DNA from: Parvibaculum sp.
GTDB taxonomy: Bacteria > Pseudomonadota > Alphaproteobacteria > Parvibaculales > Parvibaculaceae
Direction: 5' to 3'
Assembly (NCBI GenBank): GCA_030682415.1
Contig: JAUXOE010000038.1
Coordinates: 1 to 36,263, forward strand
Length of the DNA stretch: 36,263 nucleotides
Under the pieces are notes generated by a model. That model made no database searches and was not told where the DNA came from. It saw nothing but the letters and a program-made list of their open reading frames with translations. The position numbers were made by a program, and so were the translations under genes. Of this stretch, positions 17,137 through 25,315 are shown one piece after another (position 1 is the stretch's first letter; the number at the start of each line of letters is the position of its first letter).

Positions 17137-17679
17137 CTAGAGCAATGACCCCGGGTCTTCTGGTTGCGAGCCAGACCCGGGGTTTTCTTTGTTGCGTTGA
17201 TCCTCAGGGACAAAGAACCAAAGGTCTTTGCCTTCGCGGCGCACTAGACCGTCTCGTGAAAGCCGGTAGAGCGACATCCCTGCTGTTTTTTCGTGAAATT
17301 TGGAGCGCGTCTCGGCTTCGATCTTGCTGCGTATCTCGGCAGCTTTCATGGGAGCCGGATAAGCCTCGGCTAGTAGCTCAAGGGCTCGATTCTTGAATGG
17401 CGGCGGCTTAGCGACAGCTTCTCGCACATTGGGGCCGTGATGATGGACCACAAGAAAATCGGAAGCGGCAAGCGTCAGCCCGCGCTCTTCATTTAGCCAT
17501 GTAACAGGCAGGCCGAGCGCCCGCGCAGAGACGGTTAGATCGGAAAGCTTGTCGTCGATGCGACGAATCTCTTGCTGGTGCTCAGCCACGCGCTGTTTTC
17601 GGAGGATCAGAAGAGAATGGCGCTCCTCCGTAACCTCCTCAGCAGCCTTGATTTTCCAGCTTTCTTGATCGTCTGACAT
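17137..17679 (-). CDS. uncharacterised passenger protein, N-terminal coiled coil plus C-terminal winged-helix-like domain
   Basis: Start at internal MSDDQESWKIKAAEEV (ORF extends to 17736). Heptad-like RHSLLILRKQRVAEHQQEIRRIDDKLSDL, then RALELLAEAYPAPMKAAEIRSKIE...GMSLYRLSRDGLVRREGKDLWFFVP. Confidence 0.65.
   Translation of the reverse strand: MSDDQESWKIKAAEEVTEERHSLLILRKQRVAEHQQEIRRIDDKLSDLTVSARALGLPVTWLNEERGLTLAASDFLVVHHHGPNVREAVAKPPPFKNRALELLAEAYPAPMKAAEIRSKIEAETRSKFHEKTAGMSLYRLSRDGLVRREGKDLWFFVPEDQRNKENPGSGSQPEDPGSLL
17148..17190 (+). terminator. Rho-independent-type terminator, + strand orientation
   Basis: ACCCCGGGTCT (17148-17158) pairs with AGACCCGGGGT (17173-17183), followed by TTTCTTT on the + strand only. 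Confidence 0.55.
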
Positions 17680-17754
17680 AGCAATCCCGCCGCGCCTCTG
17701 TGCCAAGAACATACACAGGAACGAGTAGGGGTGCAAGAAATCAGTAGGGATTTC

Positions 17755-18000
17755 CTATTTTGATTCCCATCGAGCCTTGGCGGCCTTGCTGGCGATCTCC
17801 GATTTCTTCTCTGCTGACAGCTTTTCGGCCCGCGCCTTCCCGCCCTTCAAGCCCCCTTTCCGGCCCAAGGCGACCGCCGCAGGGTCTTTCCCCTCGTCCG
17901 GGTCTTTCTCCACGGCTTCGCCAGTCGCAATATCTGCGATCAGCTTGGCGAGCTGGTTTGTGTCCCTAGGGCGCTTCGGTTTTTTGGCGGAGTCTGTCAT
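17755..18000 (-). CDS. small basic passenger protein (81 aa) with KGG-type repeats
   Basis: MTDSAKKPKRPRDTNQLAKLIADIATGEAVEKDPDEGKDPAAVALGRKGGLKGGKARAEKLSAEKKSEIASKAAKARWESK. Lys/Ala/Gly-rich, histone-H1/stress-protein-like composition. Confidence 0.75.
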   Translation of the reverse strand: MTDSAKKPKRPRDTNQLAKLIADIATGEAVEKDPDEGKDPAAVALGRKGGLKGGKARAEKLSAEKKSEIASKAAKARWESK

Positions 18001-18059
18001 GCGTCTAATATCGCATGGGAGGCCGGAAGGCCCAAGGGCCGCTCAAAAATTCTCAGCGG

Positions 18060-18076
18060 CAAACTGAGACACTACC
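18060..18076 (-). repeat. Right terminal inverted repeat
   Basis: CAAACTGAGACACTACC, reverse complement of the left TIR. Confidence 0.92.
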
Positions 18077-18084
18077 CACCCCAC
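18077..18084. repeat. Right copy of 8-bp target site duplication CACCCCAC
   Basis: Identical to 15043-15050. Confidence 0.9.
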
Positions 18085-18091
18085 CCTCCGC

Positions 18092-18136
18092 TTGCAGAAA
18101 AATGTACTGTGGTCTAATTTCTGTTGAGCGGTACAT
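18092..18136 (+). promoter_or_regulatory. Candidate tetR promoter and operator
   Basis: TTGCAG (18092-18097), 17-bp spacer, TAATTT (18115-18120). Inverted repeat ATGTAC (18102-18107) / GTACAT (18131-18136) straddles the -10. Confidence 0.4.
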
Positions 18137-18153
18137 AGTAGAGAACCTGGAGG

Positions 18154-18789
18154 ATGAAGCCGTTGAAATCCGCCGAGATCGAAACGGACGCCCCGCCCCG
18201 CCGCCCCGGCAAGAAGGAGCGCACCCGGCAGGAAATCTACCGTACGGCGATGCGCCTGTTCGGTGAGCAAGGCTATGACGGCGTCACCATTGAGGACATT
18301 TGCGCCGGCGCCGGCATCGCCAAGGCGACGTTCTTTCTGCATTTTGCCAGCAAGGCGGCGCTGATCCACGCCTTCAACGACGAAATCACCGCATCGCTGG
18401 CCGAGAAGCTGGCGACGCGGGACGGTACGGCCGAGGAACAGCTCAACTTCCTCTCATCCGTTTTCGAGGAAGCCTGGCAGAACAATGCGGCCGTCATGCG
18501 CAAGATGCTGAACGAGTATCTCGGCCAGCCGGCGGCCCATCTCGTAACCTCGCAGCTCAACGAAAGCGTCATTGACCTCGTTGCAGCGGTTCTGCGGCGT
18601 GGACAGGAACGCGGCGAATTCCGCCGGAACTTCACGCCGGAAGTGGGTGCTGCGGCCATCGTTGCGACATGGAGCGCCCTGACCGCCTGGTGGAGCGCCC
18701 ACCCCGAAGCCGACACGTCGGCATTTAATCGCGAATTTCTCGACATCGCGCTGAACGGCTTCAAGGCCAAGACGCCCGCAAGAACATAG
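18154..18789 (+). CDS. TetR-family transcriptional regulator
   Basis: ERTRQEIYRTAMRLFGEQGYDGVTIEDICAGAGIAKATFFLHFASKAALI is a TetR N-terminal HTH. Confidence 0.92.
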   Translation: MKPLKSAEIETDAPPRRPGKKERTRQEIYRTAMRLFGEQGYDGVTIEDICAGAGIAKATFFLHFASKAALIHAFNDEITASLAEKLATRDGTAEEQLNFLSSVFEEAWQNNAAVMRKMLNEYLGQPAAHLVTSQLNESVIDLVAAVLRRGQERGEFRRNFTPEVGAAAIVATWSALTAWWSAHPEADTSAFNREFLDIALNGFKAKTPART

Positions 18790-18829
18790 AATTCGACAAC
18801 AGGGAAACACTCAGAAAAGGACCCCCGAC

Positions 18830-20047
18830 ATGGCCGGCACAAAAATGCGCTTCGGCGCCTTCATTGCCCCCTTCCACCCGCTCGATGAGAACCCGACGCT
18901 GGCGCTCGAGCGCGACATTGAGCTTGTCCAGTGGATGGACAAGCTCGGTTACGACGAAGCCTGGGTCGGCGAACATCATTCGGCCGGCTACGAGCTGATC
19001 GCAAGCCCCGAACTCTTCATCGCCACCTTGGCCGAGCGCACCAAACACATTCGTCTCGGCACGGGTGTCTCGTCGCTTCCCTATCACCACCCGCGGATGC
19101 TCGCCGATCGCATCAACCAGCTCGACCACATCACGCGCGGCCGCGTGATGTTCGGCGTCGGGCCGGGCGCGCTGCCCTCGGACGCCTTCATGATGGGCAT
19201 CGAGGTAGCCAAACAACGCGACATGATGGATGAGGCGCTGAACGTTCTGGTTCCGCTTCTGCGCGGCGAAACGGTGACGGCAAAGACAAGCTGGTTCGAA
19301 CTCAACAATGCGCGCCTGCAAATGACGCCCTATTCGCGCCCCGGCGTCGAGATCGCGGTCGCAAGCCAGGTCTCGCCGACAGGCGCGACCGCGGCCGGCA
19401 GGCACGGCCTCGGGCTTCTGTCCATCGGCGCGACCTCGGCCGGCGGCTTCAACGCCCTTTCCACCAACTGGGCCATCTGCGAGGACGCGGCAAAAGACAA
19501 CGGCAAGACAATCGATCGCAACGCCTGGCGTCTCGTCGGCCCGGTTCATATCGCCGAAACACGTGAAAAGGCGCGCGAGAATGTCCGCTTCGGTCTCGAA
19601 AAATGGCTCTACTACTTCCGTGAAGTCGCGGCCCTGCCGCTGGCGCCGACCGATGGTTCCGATCCCGTCGACGCGCTGATCAATTCCGGCATGGCCGTCA
19701 TCGGCACACCCGACGACGCAATCGCGCAGATCGAGCGCCTCAAGCAACAGTCGGGCGGTTTTGGCTGCTTCATGCAACTCGCCCACAACTGGGCCGACTT
19801 CGACAACACGAAGAAGTCCTATGAAATGATGGCGCGCTACGTCTTCCCGAAATTCCAGGAGACGAACGTCAATCGCGAGGCTTCGCTCGAATGGGCGCGC
19901 ACCAACCGCGAGACCTTCATGGGACAGGCCATGATGGCGGTCGGCTCTCGCGTCGCCCAGCACATCGAGAAAAAGGGCACCGAGAACATCCGCCCCGAAA
20001 TCCTCGATGCCATGGGCCTCGGCAAGAAGACCGACGCCGCGCAGTAA
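18830..20047 (+). CDS. LLM-class (bacterial luciferase-like) flavin-dependent monooxygenase
   Basis: 405 aa; MRFGAFIAPFHP, YDEAWVGEHHSAGYE, IRLGTGVSSLPYHHPRMLADRINQLDHITRGRVMFGVGPG. Limonene-monooxygenase-like layout. Confidence 0.9.
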   Translation: MAGTKMRFGAFIAPFHPLDENPTLALERDIELVQWMDKLGYDEAWVGEHHSAGYELIASPELFIATLAERTKHIRLGTGVSSLPYHHPRMLADRINQLDHITRGRVMFGVGPGALPSDAFMMGIEVAKQRDMMDEALNVLVPLLRGETVTAKTSWFELNNARLQMTPYSRPGVEIAVASQVSPTGATAAGRHGLGLLSIGATSAGGFNALSTNWAICEDAAKDNGKTIDRNAWRLVGPVHIAETREKARENVRFGLEKWLYYFREVAALPLAPTDGSDPVDALINSGMAVIGTPDDAIAQIERLKQQSGGFGCFMQLAHNWADFDNTKKSYEMMARYVFPKFQETNVNREASLEWARTNRETFMGQAMMAVGSRVAQHIEKKGTENIRPEILDAMGLGKKTDAAQ

Positions 20048-20064
20048 GCGGCGCACGCAATAGC

Positions 20065-20094
20065 AAAGGGCGGCTCGCAGGAGCCGCCCTTTTT
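20065..20094 (+). terminator. Rho-independent terminator after the luciferase-like monooxygenase
   Basis: AAAGGGCGGCTC-GCAG-GAGCCGCCCTTTTT. Confidence 0.88.
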
Positions 20095-20119
20095 GTTTCG
20101 CAGTTTGTTTGGGATCGCC

Positions 20120-21928
20120 TCAGAGCCGGAAATCGCCGGCGCAAATCCGCCCGTAAAGTCCCTGATCCAGCGGCACATACTTCTTCTGCACCGGGCAGTT
20201 GAAATAAACCGGGTCGGGCACGACAGAGGGATCGAACCCCTCCTTCACCAGTTCGACCTTGCGGTGCTTGAACGTGCCGGTGATCTCGATTTCCGGCTGC
20301 AGCCGCACAAACACCGGCACGGCATAGTCCGGCAGTTCCTTCTGCATCTGGTTGCGGAAATGGTCGAGATCAAGCGCGCCGTTCGCGGCAACGATCGAGG
20401 CCATGCCGGCGCGTCCGTCGGCGCCCGGAACATGGACACCGTAGACATTGGCCTCCTTGACGCCTGGAAAGACCGAAATCGCTTCGGCCACTTCCGACGT
20501 CGCCACGTTCTCGCCCTTCCAGCGAAACGTGTCGCCGATGCGGTCGACGAAATAGTAATAGCCTCGCTTGTCCTGACGCAGCAGATCGCCAGTGCGGAAC
20601 CACTCGTCGCCCTTTTCGAAGACATCGCGCAGGATCTTCTTCTCGGTCTCTTCCTTCTTGGCATAGCCGTCGAAACGGCCGGTCGGCTGATCGGGATCGT
20701 TGCTGATCCTGCCGAGCGCCTCGCCAGCCTCGCCGGCCTCGGCCCTGATGCAGAACCCGTCGGGGCCGCGCACCGGCTTTTCGTTTTCGATGTCGAACTT
20801 GACGATCTCGACATTGAACTTCTTCTTGGCCCAGCCCGGCACGCGGCCGATGGCGCCCTGCGTACCGTCGAAATTCATCAGCGCTACATTGCCTTCGGTC
20901 GCACCGTAGAATTCCAGAATGTGCGGAATCTTGAAGCGCTTCTGAAAGGCCGGCCAGATTTCGGGGCGCAATCCGTTACCCACCACCATGCGCAGCTTGT
21001 GCTTGGTTTCCTTCGGATGCTTTTCGGTGTTGAGCAGGTAGCGGCACAACTCGCCGATATACTGGAAAAGCGTCGCACCGTATTTATGCGTGTCATCCCA
21101 GAAATTCGTCGCCGAAAACTTCTGCCGGATGATGACGGAACCGCCGACGGTCAGCGTCGTCCCGACCGCGCAAACGCCACCGGCCGAGTGGTAGAGCGGC
21201 AGCACCACATACATGCGGTCGCTCTCCTTCGCATTCACGGCCGCCGCGAACGCGCCCATCATTGTCTGAAGACGCACATGGGGAATGCGCGCGGCCTTTG
21301 GATTGCCGGTCGTGCCACTGGTGTAGATGTAAAGCGCGTCGTCCTCGATTGTCAGGCCGGCGCGGAAGTCGCCCGGCAACGGATCGCCCGGCTGCTGCGC
21401 CAGCGCCGCATCGAGATCGTTGGCGCCCTGCACGCTCCCGCCGGTCGCCCAGACCGTCATCGGCCGTTCGAGCTGGTCGGCGGCCGTCGAATAATTCTCG
21501 GCGAGCTCCGCCCCGAGAACCAGATGGTTGGCGTTCGAGATGTTGAGGCAATGCGCGAGCGGGCCTTTGGTGAGGTTGGTATTGATCAGCGCCGCCGTCG
21601 CGCCCGCCTTGATGATGCCGAGCCAGGCCACGAGATATTCCGGCCGGTTCTCCATCATCAGCGCGATCACGTCGCCGCGCCCCATACCTTGATCCTTGAC
21701 CCAGCGCGCATAGCGATTGGCCGCCTCGTTATATTCGCGATAGGTGATCTTCCGGTCTTCGAAATAGATCGCGATATTGTTCGGCTTGGTACGCGCCAGT
21801 TCCTCGATCGTGTCGGCAAGTGTGTGTGTCGCGTTCTCGCGAATTGCGGTCGCCTTTTTCAGCGTGCGGATCGCCGCGCGCAGAAAGGTAATCTCGTTGC
21901 CGATCTGTTTGATCAGACCCATCCCCAT
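20120..21928 (-). CDS. long-chain/very-long-chain acyl-CoA synthetase (FATP-like)
   Basis: 602 aa; LYIYTSGTTGNPKAARIPHVRL, LYHSAGGVCAVGTTLTVGGSVIIRQKFSATNFWDD, EFYGATEGNVALMNFDG, RTGDLLRQDKRGYYYFVDRIGDTFRWKGENVAT. Confidence 0.93.
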   Translation of the reverse strand: MGMGLIKQIGNEITFLRAAIRTLKKATAIRENATHTLADTIEELARTKPNNIAIYFEDRKITYREYNEAANRYARWVKDQGMGRGDVIALMMENRPEYLVAWLGIIKAGATAALINTNLTKGPLAHCLNISNANHLVLGAELAENYSTAADQLERPMTVWATGGSVQGANDLDAALAQQPGDPLPGDFRAGLTIEDDALYIYTSGTTGNPKAARIPHVRLQTMMGAFAAAVNAKESDRMYVVLPLYHSAGGVCAVGTTLTVGGSVIIRQKFSATNFWDDTHKYGATLFQYIGELCRYLLNTEKHPKETKHKLRMVVGNGLRPEIWPAFQKRFKIPHILEFYGATEGNVALMNFDGTQGAIGRVPGWAKKKFNVEIVKFDIENEKPVRGPDGFCIRAEAGEAGEALGRISNDPDQPTGRFDGYAKKEETEKKILRDVFEKGDEWFRTGDLLRQDKRGYYYFVDRIGDTFRWKGENVATSEVAEAISVFPGVKEANVYGVHVPGADGRAGMASIVAANGALDLDHFRNQMQKELPDYAVPVFVRLQPEIEITGTFKHRKVELVKEGFDPSVVPDPVYFNCPVQKKYVPLDQGLYGRICAGDFRL

Positions 21929-22128
21929 ATCCCTCCGATGCCGAAAAAAGCAGATTTCTTCTTGTTTTCTCTTTTATGCCCGTGACCCCGCGCAACCGTC
22001 AAGAAAAGCCGGGAGTTTACCGGTAAATTCGGCGTTAGCGTCGGCGGCACGTCAAAACGGGGTGACAGCGCGGCCCCGCGCGGCCATCATCCGGCCGCCT
22101 GTCAGCGCCTGTCGGAGCCGGATCGGGA

Positions 22129-22428
22129 ATGGAAGAAAGTCGCGAGGATACAGGCGAAATCCTGCTCGATGTGATCGGTCAGCAATGCCCGCTGCCGGTG
22201 CTGCGCGCCCGCAAGCGGCTGTTGCGCCTCGCCCCCGGCGCGCTTCTGCGCGTCTTCGCGAGCGACCCGGTGGCGAGGATCGACATGCCGCATTTCTGCA
22301 CCCAGGCCGGCCACGAACTCATTGAAATGCGCGACCGCGGTACCTGGATCGAATTCCTGATCCGCCGCGGCGACAATATCCATGAAGAAGATATGGACTT
22401 GGTGGCAAAGCCCGTGCGCGGCCTCTAG
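22129..22428 (+). CDS. TusA-family sulfurtransferase-like protein
   Basis: VIGQQCPLPVLRARKRLLRL carries the CPxP motif; 99 aa. Confidence 0.88.
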   Translation: MEESREDTGEILLDVIGQQCPLPVLRARKRLLRLAPGALLRVFASDPVARIDMPHFCTQAGHELIEMRDRGTWIEFLIRRGDNIHEEDMDLVAKPVRGL

Positions 22429-23009
22429 GCGAAAAATTCGCTGGCGAGGATCGCATAGAGATACTCGTCCCGCCACGAGCCCTGAATATATTTGCTCTGG
22501 CGCAGGGCGCCTTCGCGGCGCATCCCGAGCCGCTCCATCACCCGCGCCGATGCCTTGTTGCGCTGATCGCAGGTCGCATAGATGCGCTGCAGCCCGAGTT
22601 CGCGGAAACCCGCCTCCATCAATGCTTGTGCCGCTTCGGCGGCATAGCCATGGCCCCAGTAATCCGGATGCAGCGCATAGCCGAGATCGCCCGTCCGGCG
22701 CTCCCAATCGGCGAATTTGAGGCCGACGCCGCCGATCACACGCGGCCGCTTGCCGCCCCTCAACACGATAGCCAGGTCGAAACTGACACGCGGCTTCTGT
22801 TTCTGGTCGTCGAGGAAACCCCGGACCGTCTCCCGGCTCTGCGCCAGCGTGTTCGGCCCCCAGATCAGATGACGCGTCACCTCCTCAAGCGAGGCATAGG
22901 CATGGACATCGTCGAGATCGCGCACGGTGAAATCGCGCAGAACGAGGCGCGGTGTTCCAATCGGCAGCGCCAGCGCCGATGTGGGCGCCGCACGGCCTCC
23001 GAGCCTCAC
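22425..23009 (-). CDS. GNAT-family N-acetyltransferase (RimJ/RimL type)
   Basis: IGTPRLVLRDFTVRDLDDVHAYAS, GDLGYALHPDYWGHGYAAEAAQALMEAGFRELGLQRIYATCDQRNKASARVMERLGMRREG. Confidence 0.93.
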   Translation of the reverse strand: MRLGGRAAPTSALALPIGTPRLVLRDFTVRDLDDVHAYASLEEVTRHLIWGPNTLAQSRETVRGFLDDQKQKPRVSFDLAIVLRGGKRPRVIGGVGLKFADWERRTGDLGYALHPDYWGHGYAAEAAQALMEAGFRELGLQRIYATCDQRNKASARVMERLGMRREGALRQSKYIQGSWRDEYLYAILASEFFA

Positions 23010-23374
23010 TTTGTCACCGCGCCGGCAAGTGCCGCCAGTTGGGCCTTCTGCGGCTCCCGAAAGCCGACCACGACCCCGCCCGACCGATTCTCGAAGACCG
23101 GTCTCTTGATCAGGGCCGGGTGTTCGACCATCAGTTTCAGTGCATCGGCGCCTGCATCATGCCCAACCATGCTTTTGGGCATGTTTCGCCATGTCGTGCT
23201 GGCCTTGTTGAGCAGCGTTTCCGTGCCGACGGCCTTGGCGAAACGCTTGACGTCGGCAAGCGTGATCCCGTCGGCGCGGACGTCATGGAAGCGATGGGGA
23301 ATGTCCTGATCGGCCAGCCATTTCAAGGCTTTGCGGCAGGTGTCGCAATTCTTCAGGCCATAAACGGTCAGCAC
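23006..23374 (-). CDS. ArsC/Spx (YffB-like) family protein
   Basis: VLTVYGLKNCDTCRKALKWLADQDIPHRFHDVRADG. GTG start with upstream GAGGAAG preferred over the track's ATG at 23410. Confidence 0.82.
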   Translation of the reverse strand: MLTVYGLKNCDTCRKALKWLADQDIPHRFHDVRADGITLADVKRFAKAVGTETLLNKASTTWRNMPKSMVGHDAGADALKLMVEHPALIKRPVFENRSGGVVVGFREPQKAQLAALAGAVTK

Positions 23375-23469
23375 CGCTTCCTCCCCGCATGCTTCATCGT
23401 GGCAAAGCATAGCCGGGAAGCGGCAAAGGCCAAGCGGCCTTCTGCCCGAAGCCTCAAAAAATGGCTGAA

Positions 23470-24264
23470 TCAGGCCGCTTTCTTGAGCGCCTGCCGTTCG
23501 GCGAAAGCGCGTTCCCGCTCGCTCGTGATCGGCTCAACGGCACGATAGGCCGCGGGCGGAGCGATACCCAGCAAGGCGCGAACCTCATCGAGCGGCTTGT
23601 CGAGCAGCGCTTCCCAATCGGCCGCCGGTAGCCATTCGGCCTGCTTCCCGTGGCGGAAACCCTCGCGTATCACGCGTCCGAGCTTCAGATCGGGGTTGCG
23701 CTTGGTACTGATCCGAAGGCCCACCAGGACGATGAAACCGATGCCACGATTGCGCGTCTGCGCATAGCTGAAGGCAAGCAGCGCCAGCTCCCCAAGCCCG
23801 TCGCGGCCGTAGCCGGTCGTCACATGCCAGAGGTCGTGCGTATCGCGCAGCCGGTCGCCAAAAATACGTTCGGCTTCCTCGCGTTCATCGCGCAGCGGCA
23901 CTTCGCGGCTCGCCTCGACGAGCCCGTCGGCTGTGAGATTTTCTTCGGCCATGAATTCGTAATAGGCGCGGCCAAGCGTGCCCGCGGGCAGACGCGAAAG
24001 CCGCTCACGATCATTGAGCGTCGCAATCAGGTCCCGCTTCTCGGCGACGATCCGCTGCCCCATTTCGGTGGCGATGAACCGCTTGAACTGGCGGTCGCGA
24101 ACATTGCCGGACAAGGCGTCGATGATCTTGAAAACCTGACCCGTATCTTCCTTGTCGGCAATCAAGGCGCGGATCGCCCGGATGGCTTTCAGGGGTTCGA
24201 TACGCTTGCGCGTCCGCTTTGCAGGGACGGATCCGTTGAAATCGGCTGGACTGGCTGTCGTCAT
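23470..24264 (-). CDS. coq4: Coq4-family ubiquinone biosynthesis protein
   Basis: 264 aa; RDTHDLWHVTTGYGRDGLGELALLAFSYAQTRNRGIGFI matches the Coq4 HDxxH-type motif region. Confidence 0.82.
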   Translation of the reverse strand: MTTASPADFNGSVPAKRTRKRIEPLKAIRAIRALIADKEDTGQVFKIIDALSGNVRDRQFKRFIATEMGQRIVAEKRDLIATLNDRERLSRLPAGTLGRAYYEFMAEENLTADGLVEASREVPLRDEREEAERIFGDRLRDTHDLWHVTTGYGRDGLGELALLAFSYAQTRNRGIGFIVLVGLRISTKRNPDLKLGRVIREGFRHGKQAEWLPAADWEALLDKPLDEVRALLGIAPPAAYRAVEPITSERERAFAERQALKKAA

Positions 24265-24330
24265 CGCTCTAATCCCGTTGCTAGGATGAGGTATACATCT
24301 AAGTCCCTTGCTGCTTTATGTACCAAGTAC

Positions 24331-24351
24331 TGACATTGTTGTCAATATAAT
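24331..24351 (+). promoter_or_regulatory. Candidate TetR operator overlapping a perfect -10
   Basis: TGACA-TTGT-TGTCA (24331-24344) adjoining TATAAT (24346-24351) in the coq4/tetR divergent intergenic region. Confidence 0.45.
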
Positions 24352-24369
24352 TTCCTGAGGGAGTCCGGC

Positions 24370-25029
24370 TTGTCGACCGCCGCCAAAACCGCCGTAAATC
24401 CCGCCAAACCGGCAGGAAAGCGCATCCGCCGCACCGCCGAGGAGGCAAGGCGGCTCATTCTCGATGCCGCCGAGAAGCGCCTGGCGCAGCAGGGGCCCGA
24501 AGGCCTCCGGCTGCAGGACATCGCCCGCGACATCGGCATTTCACACCCCGCGATCCTGCATCACTTCGAAAGCCGCGAAGGGCTGGTCCGCGCACTGATC
24601 GCACGGGCCAACACGCAACTGCGCGACACCATGCTGACGGCACTCGGCGGCGGCCACACCAACGCCGATGCCAGCGATCACATCGGCCATGTGTTCGAGG
24701 CACTGAGCGACCGCGGTACGGCACGTCTACTTTCCTGGCTGCTGCTCACTGGCCGCGCGACCGAGAACTCCACCACGCACAACATCATGGGCGAAATTGT
24801 GGATGCGCTGCAGCTACGCCGCGCCGAATATGCCCAGAAGACGGGCAAGCCAACACCCGACAAGGAAGACACACTGTTCATGGCGATGCTGACGGCCAAT
24901 GCCGCCTTTGGCGAAGCGATCGTCGGACGGCAACTGGCCGAAGCGGTCGGTCTCGATCAGGACGGCATCAAGCGCTTCCGCAACTGGTTCGCGAAGCTGC
25001 TGAACGAGCATTGGGACGGCGTGAAGTGA
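24370..25029 (+). CDS. TetR-family transcriptional regulator (TTG start)
   Basis: RRTAEEARRLILDAAEKRLAQQGPEGLRLQDIARDIGISHPAILHHFESREGLVRALI; TTG preceded by AGGGAG. Confidence 0.9.
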   Translation: MSTAAKTAVNPAKPAGKRIRRTAEEARRLILDAAEKRLAQQGPEGLRLQDIARDIGISHPAILHHFESREGLVRALIARANTQLRDTMLTALGGGHTNADASDHIGHVFEALSDRGTARLLSWLLLTGRATENSTTHNIMGEIVDALQLRRAEYAQKTGKPTPDKEDTLFMAMLTANAAFGEAIVGRQLAEAVGLDQDGIKRFRNWFAKLLNEHWDGVK

Positions 25030-25099
25030 ACGAGGTGGAGGCCGCGCGAACGATCATCAACGAAAACGGCGCGGCAGCCGACGCACGAAGTACGAAGCT

Positions 25100-25185
25100 T
25101 GGTGCCCCTGGCCGGACTCGAACCAGCACGTTGTTGCCAACAACAGATTTTGAGTCTGCCGCGTCTACCATTCCGCCACAGGGGC
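25100..25185 (-). tRNA. tRNA-Leu (anticodon CAA), CCA encoded
   Basis: Minus strand GCCCCTGTGGCGGAATGGTAGACGCGGCAGACTCAAAATCTGTTGTTGGCAACAACGTGCTGGTTCGAGTCCGGCCAGGGGCACCA; class II variable arm. Confidence 0.96.
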
Positions 25186-25315
25186 TCCCGAAGCGCGGGG
25201 CGCATCATACTGGGCCGGCCCGGGCCTTCAATCGAAAAGAAATGGCGATGGCCAGGCACGCCAACTCTCGCTGCGGCGACAAGGCACGCGACAGGCGCGG
25301 GGGCCCCGTGCTTCA

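Larger units (their letters stand above)
15051..18076. mobile_element. IS1-like transposon with passenger genes (3026 bp)
   Basis: Perfect 17-bp TIRs GGTAGTGTCTCAGTTTG (15051-15067) and reverse complement CAAACTGAGACACTACC (18060-18076), flanked by perfect 8-bp direct repeat CACCCCAC. Contains an IS1-like transposase ORF. Confidence 0.92.

Noticed and set aside
18761-20056. 431-aa - strand ORF
   Set aside because: Antisense to the luciferase-like monooxygenase; low-complexity shadow composition.
20093-21985. 630-aa + strand ORF
   Set aside because: Antisense shadow of the FATP-like ligase, which has clear AMP-binding motifs.
25100-25185. tRNA-Leu as an integration attachment site
   Set aside because: No integrase nearby and no partial duplicate of its 3' end noticed in the window.
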